A DNA stretch of 64,000 nucleotides from Arthrobacter sp. StoSoilB22 (GCF_019977315.1 NZ_AP024652.1:4216001-4280000), one strand, 5' to 3'; counted from the first letter of the stretch, positions 23,615-32,758 are shown. Numbers and translations: made by a program. The notes: generated by a model from the letters alone, not told the origin.

Positions 23615-25181
23615 GCAGAAGCGCCGGTTCTTCGAGTATGGAGGCTACGTCCGCCATGAAGCGTGCGGACAAATCACCGTCTACTACGCGGTGGTCGAAG
23701 GAACCCCCGAGCGTGGTGATCCAGCGGGGAATGACCTCGCCGTCCAGGACCCAGGGCTTCTGCTTGATGGTTCCGAACGCAATGATGGCTACTTCGCCGG
23801 GGTTGATAATGGGAGTTCCTGTATCAATGCCGAGTGCGCCGATGTTGGTGATGGTCAGACTTCCACCCTGCATCTCAGCCGGCTGGGTCTTCCCTGCCCT
23901 CGCTTTGGTCGCCAGTTCGTTAAGGGCCAGGGCCAGTTCCTTGAGGGACAGATCCTGGGCGTCCTTGATGTTGGGGACCATGAGGCCCCGAGGAGTCGCG
24001 GCGGCAATGCCCAGGTTCATGTAGTGCTTCACCTGGATTTCCGCACCACCTTTACCGTCGACGTTGTCCACCCAGGTCGCGTTGACGCTGGGGTTTCGTG
24101 CCGCGGCCCAAATCACTGCTTTGGCCAGGATAAGCAGCGGCGACACCTTGATACCTTCAAAGTCGCGGGAGACCTTTAGCCGCTTGACGAACTCCATAGT
24201 CCGGCTGGCATCCACATCCACGAAAATGCTGACGTGCGGAGCCGAGAAAGCCGAATCCACCATGGCCTTGGCGGTCGCCTTGCGTACGCCCTTGACCGGC
24301 ATCCGCTCTACACGCTGGTCCTGCGGTTTCTTGGAAGCCCCCCAGAAGCTATCGGCCTGGTCAAGCTCGGCGTCGCGTTGGGCCTGGTAGCTCACCAGGT
24401 CCTCGCGGGTCACTTCGCCGCGTTGGCCGGTAGCCACCACATCTGCGAGATCGATTCCCAGATCCCGCGCGAATTTGCGTACGGGAGGCTTTGCCAGGAC
24501 CTTGTTGACCAAGCCGCTGATGGTTCCGCCGATAGCGGCACCGCGGGAGGCCGCAGCCTGCGGCGCTTCGGGTTTGGCCGGCGTCCGGGGCTCCGGTGTA
24601 CGGGATTCCGCTGTACGAGATTCTGCCGCGACCACGGCGGAGGCCGCCGTCGTGCGGTGTGCAACCGAAGCTTCGGCTGCTTTGGCTTCAACGGCTGCCT
24701 GATGGTCCTGTACGGTGCCCTCCGCGCTCTCGGCGATGGTGGCTGCCTCAACCACTGACCCGGCTGGGCGTTTGCGCGCACGTCGCTTGACGGCGTCGGC
24801 TTTGGGGCCGGAACCGACCAACGGCCCGCCGGCCGGACGGTTGTCATCGCCGTCGTCGGTAGGCAGCTTGCCGTAAAGGGGCGTCTCGACGACGGGGGCC
24901 TCCGGAGCAGCCGGCGTCACCGGTGCAGCGTCCCCGTCCTGTCCTTCCGAAACAGCGATGATCGCCGTGCCCACCTCAACCGTGATACCTTCCTCAACCA
25001 GCAGCTCGGTGACAGTACCCGCAAAAGGCGAGGGGAGCTCGACGAGGGACTTGGCGGTCTCGATCTCGCACAGGACGTCGTTGATGGCAACGACGTCACC
25101 CGGCTTGACCTTCCAAGCCACTACCTCGGCCTCGGTCAGGCCTTCGCCAACGTCCGGCAGGTTGAATTTCTTTACAGTCAC
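23607..25181 (-). CDS. bkdC: 2-oxoacid dehydrogenase E2, dihydrolipoamide acyltransferase
   Basis: This is a 524-residue protein from ATG 25181. One lipoyl domain lies at residues 1-78 with the lipoylated lysine in IETAKSLVE. A long Ala/Thr/Pro/Arg-rich linker follows to about 235. The peripheral-subunit binding domain is VRKFARDLGIDLADVVATGQRG near 245-265. The catalytic domain from about 295 ends with HRVVDGD, the H-x3-D-G active site. It forms the core of a branched-chain 2-oxoacid or pyruvate dehydrogenase complex with the two E1 subunits encoded just upstream. The split E1 favours the branched-chain type. No E3 gene is adjacent. Confidence 0.93.
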   Translation of the reverse strand: MTVKKFNLPDVGEGLTEAEVVAWKVKPGDVVAINDVLCEIETAKSLVELPSPFAGTVTELLVEEGITVEVGTAIIAVSEGQDGDAAPVTPAAPEAPVVETPLYGKLPTDDGDDNRPAGGPLVGSGPKADAVKRRARKRPAGSVVEAATIAESAEGTVQDHQAAVEAKAAEASVAHRTTAASAVVAAESRTAESRTPEPRTPAKPEAPQAAASRGAAIGGTISGLVNKVLAKPPVRKFARDLGIDLADVVATGQRGEVTREDLVSYQAQRDAELDQADSFWGASKKPQDQRVERMPVKGVRKATAKAMVDSAFSAPHVSIFVDVDASRTMEFVKRLKVSRDFEGIKVSPLLILAKAVIWAAARNPSVNATWVDNVDGKGGAEIQVKHYMNLGIAAATPRGLMVPNIKDAQDLSLKELALALNELATKARAGKTQPAEMQGGSLTITNIGALGIDTGTPIINPGEVAIIAFGTIKQKPWVLDGEVIPRWITTLGGSFDHRVVDGDLSARFMADVASILEEPALLLD

Positions 25182-25281
25182 AGTGGTCCTCGTTTTCCGG
25201 TTACCCGGCAGCGAAGCCGGGCTGGATCAGGGCGGTTAGTAGGACGGCGGTGAACAGGCGGTCCTGGTGGAACCGGCAGTT

Positions 25282-26262
25282 CTAGTAAGAGAAGGAGCGG
25301 TCGAGCGCCTCAAGGATTTTGTCGATGTCCGGCAAGTAGTCCTCTTCCACCTTGGCGACGGGGTACGGCATGTGGAATCCACCGACTCGGATCACCGGTG
25401 CCTCCAGGTGCAGGAATGCCCGTTCACTGATGCGGGCAGCGATCTCTCCGCCGATGCCACCGAACGTGGGGGCCTCGTGGGCTACGATCAACCGGCCAGT
25501 CTTCTTGACCGACGCTTCCACGGTGTCGAAGTCCAGAGGTGAGATGGAACGGAGGTCGATGACTTCAACGCTCCGTCCGTCCTCGGTTGCGGCGTTCGCG
25601 GCCGCTAACGCCACCGGCACCAGCGGGCCATAGGCCACGATGGTTGCATCCGAGCCTTCGCGGACAACGTGCGCTTTGAAGGGGTCCTCGGACAGCCCGG
25701 CGTCCTCTACATCAACCTCACCCTTGAGCCAGTAACGGCGCTTGGGTTCGAAGAAGATCACGGGGTCCTGGCATTCAATGGCCTTCTGGATCATCCAGTA
25801 CGCATCGTGGGCGTTTGAAGGCGAAATGATGCGTAGGCCGGCAGTGTGCGCGAAGAGCGCCTCGGGAGACTCGGAGTGATGCTCGATGGAGCCGATGCCG
25901 CCGCCGTACGGGATGCGGATGACCACAGGAACGGTCAACTTCCCGAGGCTGCGCGCGTGGATCTTGGCCAGCTGGGTGGTGATCTGGTTGAAAGCCGGGT
26001 AGACGAAGCCGTCGAACTGGATCTCGCAGACCGGCGAGTATCCGCGCAGCGCCAAGCCAATGGCAGTGCCGACGATGCCCGATTCAGCCAACGGGGTGTC
26101 CACGACGCGTTCGTCGCCGAACTCTTTGATCAAGCCATCGGTGACACGGTAAACACCGCCCAGGTGACCGATGTCCTCGCCCATCAGCAAGGACTTGGGG
26201 TTGTTCGTCAGCGATGCCCGGAGACCTTCATTGATGGCCTTCGCAATGGTCATTGTTGCCAT
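25282..26262 (-). CDS. bkdB: 2-oxoacid dehydrogenase E1 beta subunit
   Basis: This is a 326-residue protein from ATG 26262. It has the usual E1-beta features: LLMGEDIGHLGGVYRVT near residue 28, VDTPLAESGIVGTAIGLALRG near 55, the central PVVIRIPYGGGIGSIEHHSES and the C-terminal transketolase domain with IVAHEAPTFGGIGGEIAA. With E1 alpha it decarboxylates the 2-oxo acid using thiamine diphosphate. It follows E1 alpha with a one-base overlap and precedes E2 by 100 bases. Confidence 0.94.
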   Translation of the reverse strand: MATMTIAKAINEGLRASLTNNPKSLLMGEDIGHLGGVYRVTDGLIKEFGDERVVDTPLAESGIVGTAIGLALRGYSPVCEIQFDGFVYPAFNQITTQLAKIHARSLGKLTVPVVIRIPYGGGIGSIEHHSESPEALFAHTAGLRIISPSNAHDAYWMIQKAIECQDPVIFFEPKRRYWLKGEVDVEDAGLSEDPFKAHVVREGSDATIVAYGPLVPVALAAANAATEDGRSVEVIDLRSISPLDFDTVEASVKKTGRLIVAHEAPTFGGIGGEIAARISERAFLHLEAPVIRVGGFHMPYPVAKVEEDYLPDIDKILEALDRSFSY

Positions 26263-27455
26263 CAGTTCGCTGCCTCCTGGTCGCTCTCAAAGCCGGCCGA
26301 GTATTCCTCGAACCAAGCAAGTTCTTCCGCAATCAGCGGGTGTTGTTCGGCGTACACGCTGGCGAAAGCATCGCGGATGTCCGGGACCTCGAGGCCATGT
26401 GTTGTGCTGCGGACGTACTTGGCGAGTTCATCGCCGTCGGCCTTTACTTGGTCGAAGAACGCTTCGTCCGCCAGGCCTTCGGTGCGCAGGTACTTCTCCA
26501 AGCGGTCCAGCGGATCCTTTTCGCGCCAGGCAGCTTCTTCCGCGGATTCCCGGTACTTCGTGGGGTCATCGGCAGTGGTGTGTGCACCTACCCGGTAGGT
26601 GTAGGCCTCAATGAGCACAGGGCCCCGGCCCTCGCGGGCATGCTCGAGAGCCCACTCGGTAACAGCGTGGACGGCGATGACATCGTTTCCGTCCACCCTG
26701 ATTCCCGGGAAACCGTAGCCCTTGGCACGGTTGGCCAACGGAACCTTGGTCTGGACCTCTGTGGGCACCGAAATGGCCCAGTGGTTGTTCTGGCAGAAAA
26801 ACACCACAGGAGCGTTGTACGACGCAGCGAAGACCATGGACTCGTGGACGTCGCCTTCAGAGCTTGCGCCATCACCGAAGTAGGCGATAACCGCTGCATT
26901 GGGGTCCGCGGAATCTGTAGCCGCAGCGAGCTTCTGGTCTCTCTGGATGCCCATGGCATAGCCAACTGCGTGGAGTGTTTGAGCTGCGAGGACCAAGGTG
27001 TACAGGTGGAAGTTGTTCTCCCGGGGATCCCAGCCGCCGTTGGAGACGCCACGGAACTGCTTGAGTAGTTCGGCAAGGTCCACGTTGCGGACCAGGGCGA
27101 CGCCGTGTTCGCGGTAGGTGGGGAAAATGTAGTCCTGCGACTGGCTTGCGTGGGCCGAACCGATCTGCGCGGCCTCCTGACCGGTCAGCGGTACCCACAA
27201 GGCAAGCTCACCCTGACGCTGCAGTGCCGTGGCTTCCTGGTCAAAGCGTCGGATCCTTGCCATGTCTGTGTAGAAGACACGGAGTTTCTCGGGGTCAATC
27301 CGCTTGGCGTAGTCCGAAAAGACGGGATCGGATCCCAATGTCCCGTCAGGTCCGAGCAACTGCACCATTTCCACTGGTTCGCCTGGCGCGGCTGCTGCCG
27401 CGGTGGTTGCCGCGAGAGTTTCTTCCGTCCCGGGGGGCAGTTGTGTCGAGCCCAT
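26262..27455 (-). CDS. bkdA: 2-oxoacid dehydrogenase E1 alpha subunit
   Basis: This is a 397-residue protein. ATG 27455 is preferred because AAGGAG lies 6 bases upstream; a longer frame to 27530 would run into the palindrome. The thiamine-diphosphate motif is GDGASSEGDVHESMVFAASYNAPVVFFCQNN near residues 185-215. YRVGAHTTADDPTKYR near 295 is the conserved phosphorylation-loop region. It is the first gene of the E1 alpha-E1 beta-E2 operon. A 40-base perfect palindrome 53 bases before the start probably controls it. Confidence 0.94.
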   Translation of the reverse strand: MGSTQLPPGTEETLAATTAAAAAPGEPVEMVQLLGPDGTLGSDPVFSDYAKRIDPEKLRVFYTDMARIRRFDQEATALQRQGELALWVPLTGQEAAQIGSAHASQSQDYIFPTYREHGVALVRNVDLAELLKQFRGVSNGGWDPRENNFHLYTLVLAAQTLHAVGYAMGIQRDQKLAAATDSADPNAAVIAYFGDGASSEGDVHESMVFAASYNAPVVFFCQNNHWAISVPTEVQTKVPLANRAKGYGFPGIRVDGNDVIAVHAVTEWALEHAREGRGPVLIEAYTYRVGAHTTADDPTKYRESAEEAAWREKDPLDRLEKYLRTEGLADEAFFDQVKADGDELAKYVRSTTHGLEVPDIRDAFASVYAEQHPLIAEELAWFEEYSAGFESDQEAAN

Positions 27456-27507
27456 TCCGTCTCCTTGCTTGCCGTGGCGAGGCGCCGGGCAATGTCTGTC
27501 GCTGGGA

Positions 27508-27547
27508 TATATGCCCGTTCCGGAATGCATTCCGGAACGGGCATATA
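27508..27547. promoter_or_regulatory. 40-bp perfect palindrome before the oxoacid dehydrogenase operon
   Basis: Bases 27508-27527 (TATATGCCCGTTCCGGAATG) are followed directly by their exact reverse complement to 27547, with no spacer. Inside it, TTCCGGAA occurs twice, once in each arm. It lies between the hisC stop and the E1 alpha start. A zero-loop palindrome of this length is more likely a protein-binding operator than a terminator hairpin, possibly for an Lrp-type regulator; the regulator is not in the window. Confidence 0.7.
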
Positions 27548-27606
27548 CTTTGGCTTTCGTCCCTTACTTTATCGGCAGTAAGTAGCGTTGGCGCATTTGT
27601 TAACCG

Positions 27607-28725
27607 CTAGGAACCTTGCGGAGCCTTTGTATAACCTGCACAGAGATCCAAGAAGCGGGTGTTGGCTTCCACCTCGCCAATGCTGACTCGTACACCCTCG
27701 TTTCCAAAGGCACGGACTGACAGGGCCTGTTCCGCCGCCAAAGCAGCAAACTCCGCGCTGTGCTCCCCAAGATTCAACCAAACAAAGTTGCCTTGAGCCT
27801 CTGGAACAAACCAACCGAGTTCCCTCAGGCCAGCCGTCACGCGATCCCGTTCATCCACCAGGCTTTGTACCCTTTCCACAACCTGATCGAAATTCTCGAT
27901 GGACGTAACGGCAGCTCGCTCCGCAATCTGGGAAACGGCGAACGGAGTGGCCGTCACCCGGAGATGCTGGGTCAGCAAGGGACCGGAGACACTGTAGCCA
28001 ACGCGCAGGCCAGCCAGTCCGTGCGCTTTGGAGAAGGTCCTCAGAACCACCACATTGGGGTATTTACGGTAGAGCTTGATGCCGTCCACAGCCTCCGCAT
28101 CCCGGACGAACTCCTGGTACGCCTCATCGATGACAACCACCACATTGGGCGGCACCGCCTGGATGAAGCGTTCCGTTTCCTCGGCCGTAAGGATGGGACC
28201 AGTAGGGTTGTTCGGCGTACACAGGAGGATGACCTTGGTGCGGACGGTTACTGCGGCAGCCATGGTTTGGAGGTCGTGGCGCCCGTCTGGCAGCAGCGGA
28301 ATTTGGACACTTGCTGCCCCGGCGAGGCCGACGCAGATGGGGTACGCCTCGAAGGAGCGCCAGGCGTAAATCACCTCGTCCTGCTTACCGTCGTCATTCT
28401 GCCCTGCAAAGGTGCCCAGGATTTGGTTCAGTGCCCCCAGGCTGCCGGCGCCCGTGACAACATCGTCAGCCGGAACATCAAGGAAGTCAGCCAAGGCGTT
28501 ACGCAGCTTTGTGGCCAGCGGGTCCGGATAGCGATTGATATCGGTCTGATCTGCGATTGCCTGCAACACTGCAGGAATCGGAGGCAGAGGGTTTTCGTTG
28601 GACGACAATTTATAGCTGGTGAGGCCCGCAATCGCAGCAGGTGGTTTACCAGCTGCATATTTGGGGAGCCTGTCCACGACCGGACGAGGGATTACGCCCT
28701 CCGGTACGTTGTCAGTAGTAGTCAT
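27607..28725 (-). CDS. hisC: Histidinol-phosphate aminotransferase family protein
   Basis: This is a 372-residue protein. ATG 28725 starts MTTTDNVPEGVIPRPVVDRLPKYAAGKP; a longer frame to 28791 is possible but less likely. Family features: YKLSSNENPLPPIPAVLQAI near residue 38, TPNNPTGP near 168, IDEAYQEFV near 200 and the PLP lysine in RTFSKAHGLAGLRVGY near 230. It transfers an amino group to imidazole-acetol phosphate, or acts on aromatic 2-oxo acids, as paralogues do. It is not in a histidine operon, so the aromatic aminotransferase role is a real alternative. Confidence 0.9.
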   Translation of the reverse strand: MTTTDNVPEGVIPRPVVDRLPKYAAGKPPAAIAGLTSYKLSSNENPLPPIPAVLQAIADQTDINRYPDPLATKLRNALADFLDVPADDVVTGAGSLGALNQILGTFAGQNDDGKQDEVIYAWRSFEAYPICVGLAGAASVQIPLLPDGRHDLQTMAAAVTVRTKVILLCTPNNPTGPILTAEETERFIQAVPPNVVVVIDEAYQEFVRDAEAVDGIKLYRKYPNVVVLRTFSKAHGLAGLRVGYSVSGPLLTQHLRVTATPFAVSQIAERAAVTSIENFDQVVERVQSLVDERDRVTAGLRELGWFVPEAQGNFVWLNLGEHSAEFAALAAEQALSVRAFGNEGVRVSIGEVEANTRFLDLCAGYTKAPQGS

Positions 28726-28797
28726 GGCTTCAAGCCTACTTGCCCACCCATGGCTGACACCGAGCTCCTTAACAGCAGCGTGTGAAAGCATGGGTCC

Positions 28798-29226
28798 ATG
28801 GGTTCATTCATCATTCGTGTCTTGATCAACGGGCTTGCCTTGTGGGTTGCAACCTGGCTCCTGCAAGGCATGGACATCTCCACCAGCGCCACGGAATCGG
28901 CCGCGGCCAACGCCGGACTCACCCAGGGCGCAGACACCGCCGGCATCATCCTGGCGTACCTGTTCATCGGCCTGATCTTCGGAGTGGTGAACGCCTTCGT
29001 CCGCCCCTTGGTCAGGCTGTTGTCCCTTCCGGTGACCATCCTGACGCTGGGTCTGTTCACTATCGTGATCAATGCAGCCATGCTGTACCTGACGGCATGG
29101 CTGAGTACCTTCACGCCCGTGCACCTCACTATTGACTCCTTCTTCTGGACAGCAATCCTTGCCTCCATCATCATCAGCATCATTTCCATGGTGGCGGGCC
29201 TTATTCCGGGTGCCAAGAAGCGCTAA
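28798..29226 (+). CDS. Mycobacterial 4TM phage-holin superfamily protein
   Basis: This is a 142-residue membrane protein from ATG 28798 with about four spans: FIIRVLINGLALWVATWLL, IILAYLFIGLIFGVVNAFV, ILTLGLFTIVINAAMLYL and FFWTAILASIIISIISMV. The internal VRPLVRLLSLPVTILTLGLF is the hallmark of this widespread actinobacterial family. No phage genes surround it, so a holin role is only a family label. Confidence 0.9.
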   Translation: MGSFIIRVLINGLALWVATWLLQGMDISTSATESAAANAGLTQGADTAGIILAYLFIGLIFGVVNAFVRPLVRLLSLPVTILTLGLFTIVINAAMLYLTAWLSTFTPVHLTIDSFFWTAILASIIISIISMVAGLIPGAKKR

Positions 29227-29258
29227 CACTTCCCCACCCGGACACGTCCGTACGAGCC

Positions 29259-30599
29259 CTACCTTGTTGCAGCTCCCTGCTTAGTCTTCTGGATGGTAGG
29301 TGGCGAGGGAGGGTGTGGAGACGGCGGTTGGACCGGAAGCGGAGCTCTTTCCAGCTTGAACCGAGTCACCTTGGCAACGCCGCCCACGCCCACAACACCA
29401 ACGAACGCTGCAGTCGAGGCTGCCAGTGACTCGTCATGGCTCGCGGTCACCAGCGCAGCTCCTGCAGCATAGTTCTCCTGGGAATGTCCGGGGCCGATGC
29501 CGGGATCCTGCCCGTCCGGAGTTTTGACCTCATTTGTCAGCGTCACCGTCACCCGGTCTTTTGTGTCGACGTTAACTCGGCCTTCGGCTCCAGGAACCCA
29601 GTCTTGGGTATGTTCCAAATGCAGTGAACTGATACCGGGCTCGGGGGTGATGCCTCCCACGGGCGATCCGGCCGTGAGCACATACTTAAGGTCGAATTCT
29701 TCGAGGAACGCCCTGTTCTGGCTGAGATTCATGGCGTGGAGACCTCCTTGGCTATGTCCTACTGCCACCACTTGATCGCCCGCCTCAGCTCCGGCTTCTC
29801 GGAGTGCCTGGCCAACGGCAGAGACAACTTCTTCAGAGTCGTATCCCAGTGCTTCGCCAATTCCCTGCGTGTCGAAGGGGTTGGAGCTGGGTGAATGAGG
29901 TTGGGTGCCCGGGATCAGTACCATCCAAGAAGGCGAGCCGCTGTTGTCGAGGCAGATAATCTCAATCTCACCGTCGTTGCGGGCATGGAGTCTCTCGAGA
30001 CGACGAAGGCTTTCCGCCATGGACGGTTCCATATCCTCGACCGATTCGTCCATCTTTTCGATGCTGACGGGTCTTGGTCGCATGTCCGAAAGCCGGGGCA
30101 CCTCAAGGATCTGGTGAACGACGCCCCCTGGAGTCGTCCAGAATGGAAGAAGACCTGAGGCCAGATAGTTGCTCATATCCCGGGTAGGCGGCCAGGCCGG
30201 CTTTATCTCGCTAAGGTTCGGGAGCAGCGGCAGGACGTTTTTGGCTTCCCCTTCCACATAATCCCGGTGGCTTGCCCGCACACTTGCGCTGACCTCCACC
30301 AGTTCCTGCCGGACTCTTCCCACTTCCTTGCGGCTCTCGGCCACAGCATTGAGGGCTTTGCAGCCTGTTTCATAGGAGTCGTACAGAAAGGGTTCCAGGC
30401 CGTCTTGGACCTGGCGGGCCTCGTTTTCTATACCCACTAGTTGTTGAACCAGTCCATCGAGCGTTCCCGCGCCGCGGAGGAGTTCTTCGAGCTGAAAAGA
30501 CATTCCGCCCACACCTCCCCTGATACTGAGGATTCCATCGTTGGCCGGAGGGGTGGGCTGCGGCGCTGCGCCGGCCCCGACGGGAGCTGAATCTGCCAT
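29259..30599 (-). CDS. Alpha/beta-hydrolase (lipase-like) with an N-terminal helical export-type domain
   Basis: This is a 446-residue protein from ATG 30599. After a Pro-rich start, residues 30-125 are helical and WXG/LXG-like (FQLEELLRGAGTLDGLVQQLVGIENEARQ). The hydrolase part has a G-x-S-x-G nucleophile elbow, AVGHSQGGLHAMNL near residue 275, following a segment about FDTQGIGEALGYDSEEVV. The C-terminus is Pro-rich. There is no signal peptide. The gene overlaps by one base a small WXG-like gene, the usual order for a type VII secreted effector and its partner. The substrate is unknown; esterase or phospholipase activity is likely. Confidence 0.8.
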   Translation of the reverse strand: MADSAPVGAGAAPQPTPPANDGILSIRGGVGGMSFQLEELLRGAGTLDGLVQQLVGIENEARQVQDGLEPFLYDSYETGCKALNAVAESRKEVGRVRQELVEVSASVRASHRDYVEGEAKNVLPLLPNLSEIKPAWPPTRDMSNYLASGLLPFWTTPGGVVHQILEVPRLSDMRPRPVSIEKMDESVEDMEPSMAESLRRLERLHARNDGEIEIICLDNSGSPSWMVLIPGTQPHSPSSNPFDTQGIGEALGYDSEEVVSAVGQALREAGAEAGDQVVAVGHSQGGLHAMNLSQNRAFLEEFDLKYVLTAGSPVGGITPEPGISSLHLEHTQDWVPGAEGRVNVDTKDRVTVTLTNEVKTPDGQDPGIGPGHSQENYAAGAALVTASHDESLAASTAAFVGVVGVGGVAKVTRFKLERAPLPVQPPSPHPPSPPTIQKTKQGAATR

Positions 30600-30910
30600 T
30601 ACGGCCCCCGTTCGCTGGAGACGGAGACGTTCTGAGAGTGCCTGAGCACCACCGCCACTGCGGCCTCCAGAGACTCACGTGCTCGCATCAGCGCTGAAGC
30701 ATGCAAGGCAAGGGTTATCCTGTATGCCCGCCCGGCAGGGGAAAGCCAGTCGTCTACCTGGGCTCTGCGCAGCGACGCAAGGACCACGTCCACTTGGTCC
30801 ACGCACGATTGCATTCGCCAGGCCAACCTCTGTACTTCATGGCTTCGGGAAGCGCACTGCAAGGGATCAAATGTGGGCGGGTTGGGTGCAGGCATCAAGC
30901 CGACGCTCAT
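30599..30910 (-). CDS. Small WXG100-like protein, partner of the lipase-like effector
   Basis: This is a 103-residue protein from ATG 30910 (MSVGLMPAPNPP); a longer frame to 31024 lacks a ribosome site. It is two helices around DWLSPAGRAYR near residue 60, a W-x-S/G turn followed by the A-x-x-Y pattern of WXG100 proteins. Its stop and the next gene's ATG share one base (TAATG), so they are co-translated. It likely forms a complex with the lipase-like protein for export. No ESX apparatus gene is close. Confidence 0.75.
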   Translation of the reverse strand: MSVGLMPAPNPPTFDPLQCASRSHEVQRLAWRMQSCVDQVDVVLASLRRAQVDDWLSPAGRAYRITLALHASALMRARESLEAAVAVVLRHSQNVSVSSERGP

Positions 30911-30995
30911 TGTCTGTGTACTCCATTGATTGTTCTGCTGATCGATAAGGTCGACGCTACGGAGCAGCAGAACCCACCGGAAGTTGCTTTGTCGC

Positions 30996-31007
30996 TTATG
31001 TGGATAA
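30996..31007 (-). promoter_or_regulatory. 12-mer shared with the first WXG100 locus
   Basis: TTATCCACATAA on the minus strand, 85 bases before the WXG-like start. It is identical to 3836-3847. It lies in the 168-base divergent gap shared with purB. Confidence 0.35.
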
Positions 31008-31078
31008 CCTGAACGGCCGTCCACATAGCCTCGTCATGGTCTGCATGACCCCTCGCGGAACATGAAAGAATAGGCATC

Positions 31079-32485
31079 ATGGCTGAATCCCTCCGCGTGT
31101 CTCTCGCTTCCGAACCCCTCGCCCTTGGCGCCCTCGACGGGCGCTACCGTGCCGCCGTCGCGCCCCTCGTGGATTACTTGTCCGAGGCCGCGCTTAACCG
31201 CGATCGCGTTCACGTCGAAGTCGAGTGGCTCATCCACCTGACCAGCCAGTCCGTTCTGCCCGGCGCCGGGCCTCTGTCTGACCAGCAGGTGGCCCAGTTG
31301 CGTGCCATCGTTACCGAATTCAACGCTGCGTCCGTCAACGAACTCGCGGAAATAGAAGCCGTCACCGTCCACGACGTCAAAGCTGTTGAGTACTACATCG
31401 GCCGCCGCCTAGGGGCAATCGGCATCGAGAACCTCACCGCCATGGTGCACTTCGGTTGCACGTCCGAGGACATCAACAACCTTTCCTACGCTGTGGGAAT
31501 CAAGGGTGCGGTGGAGGATGTGTGGCTGCCCAACGCCACCGCCCTAGTGAAGCAGATCGAGGCCATGGCCGAGGCAAACCGCTCCGTGCCCATGCTGTCC
31601 CGCACCCACGGCCAGCCAGCCACGCCCACCACCTTGGGCAAGGAACTTGCTGTCATTGCTCACCGTTTGAACCGCCAGTTGGCGCGCATCGCCAAGACTG
31701 AGTACCTCGGCAAGATCAACGGCGCCACCGGAACGTACGCAGCCCACGTGGCTTCAGTTCCCAGCGCTGACTGGGAAGCGGTCGCCAAGACGTTCGTGGA
31801 AGGCCTGGGCCTCACGTGGAACCCGCTCACGACGCAGATCGAGAGCCACGACTGGCAGGCTGAGCTGTACGCGGACATCGCGCGCTTCAACCGCATCCTG
31901 CACAACGTTTGCACGGACATCTGGAGCTACATCTCCATCGGCTACTTCCGTCAGATTCCGGTTGCCGGGGCCACCGGCTCCTCCACCATGCCGCACAAGG
32001 TGAACCCGATCCGCTTCGAGAACGCCGAAGCCAACCTGGAAATCTCCAACGGGCTCTTGGACACTTTGGGGGCCACCCTGGTGACCTCCCGCTGGCAGCG
32101 CGACCTTACGGACTCCTCGTCGCAGCGGAACATCGGCGTCGCATTCGGCCACTCGTTGCTCGCCATCTCCAATGTGGCCAAGGGTTTGAAGGCCCTCGAC
32201 GTCGCAGAAGAGGTCCTCGCGGGCGATCTCGACACCAACTGGGAAGTCCTTGGCGAAGCCATTCAGATGGTCATGCGGGCCGAGGCAATTGCCGGCGTCG
32301 AAGGCATGGAAAACCCTTACGAGCGCCTCAAGGACTTTACCCGCGGACAGCGTGTGGACGGCGCCCGCATGCAGGAATTCGTGCAGGGTCTCGGCCTCTC
32401 CGCTGACGCCGAAGCCCGCCTGCTCGCGCTGACCCCGGGCAAGTACACGGGCATCGCGGACAAACTGGTGGACCACCTTCAGTAA
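31079..32485 (+). CDS. purB: Adenylosuccinate lyase
   Basis: This is a 468-residue protein from ATG 31079. Fumarase/aspartase superfamily signatures are all present: VHFGCTSEDINNLSYA near residue 125 (conserved TSED), MLSRTHGQPATPTTLGKE near 175, and the flexible signature loop GSSTMPHKVNPIRFENAE near 300 containing the catalytic serine. It cleaves SAICAR and adenylosuccinate in purine synthesis. The length matches the PurB subgroup that begins with LALGALDGRYR. It is monocistronic; a strong hairpin follows. Confidence 0.97.
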   Translation: MAESLRVSLASEPLALGALDGRYRAAVAPLVDYLSEAALNRDRVHVEVEWLIHLTSQSVLPGAGPLSDQQVAQLRAIVTEFNAASVNELAEIEAVTVHDVKAVEYYIGRRLGAIGIENLTAMVHFGCTSEDINNLSYAVGIKGAVEDVWLPNATALVKQIEAMAEANRSVPMLSRTHGQPATPTTLGKELAVIAHRLNRQLARIAKTEYLGKINGATGTYAAHVASVPSADWEAVAKTFVEGLGLTWNPLTTQIESHDWQAELYADIARFNRILHNVCTDIWSYISIGYFRQIPVAGATGSSTMPHKVNPIRFENAEANLEISNGLLDTLGATLVTSRWQRDLTDSSSQRNIGVAFGHSLLAISNVAKGLKALDVAEEVLAGDLDTNWEVLGEAIQMVMRAEAIAGVEGMENPYERLKDFTRGQRVDGARMQEFVQGLGLSADAEARLLALTPGKYTGIADKLVDHLQ

Positions 32486-32515
32486 GGATCATCTGTTGTA
32501 GTACAGAACGCTCGA

Positions 32516-32554
32516 CGACGGCGGGCCGGGGCTGGGTGCCTCGGCCCGCCGTCG
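32516..32554 (+). terminator. Hairpin terminator after purB
   Basis: The arms CGACGGCGGGCCG (32516-32528) and CGGCCCGCCGTCG (32542-32554) pair perfectly over 13 bases. It lies 30 bases past the purB stop. No T-tract follows. Confidence 0.7.
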
Positions 32555-32758
32555 GCTTATCCAGCGATCGGCGATTAGGCTGGTGAACAGAAGCGCGTTC
32601 CATCCCGGTTGCTGCTACCAGCAGCTCAGCGGGGGCCCTGAGACACGGCGTGTCGGGCTATTCCGGTGCTCAGCCGGCTGGTTGGCTGGGAGTAACCGGG
32701 CAGGAGCGCGGGAGGCGAGCAAGGCCGAAACTGTTACATCGGAAGGAGCGGAGCACCC

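Noticed and set aside
28798..29226. Prophage signal from the holin-family label
   Set aside because: No other phage gene is nearby; this family is ordinary in actinobacterial chromosomes.
29895..31012. Rightward frames opposite the lipase-like operon
   Set aside because: No start signals, and the opposite strand has coupled genes with clear motifs.
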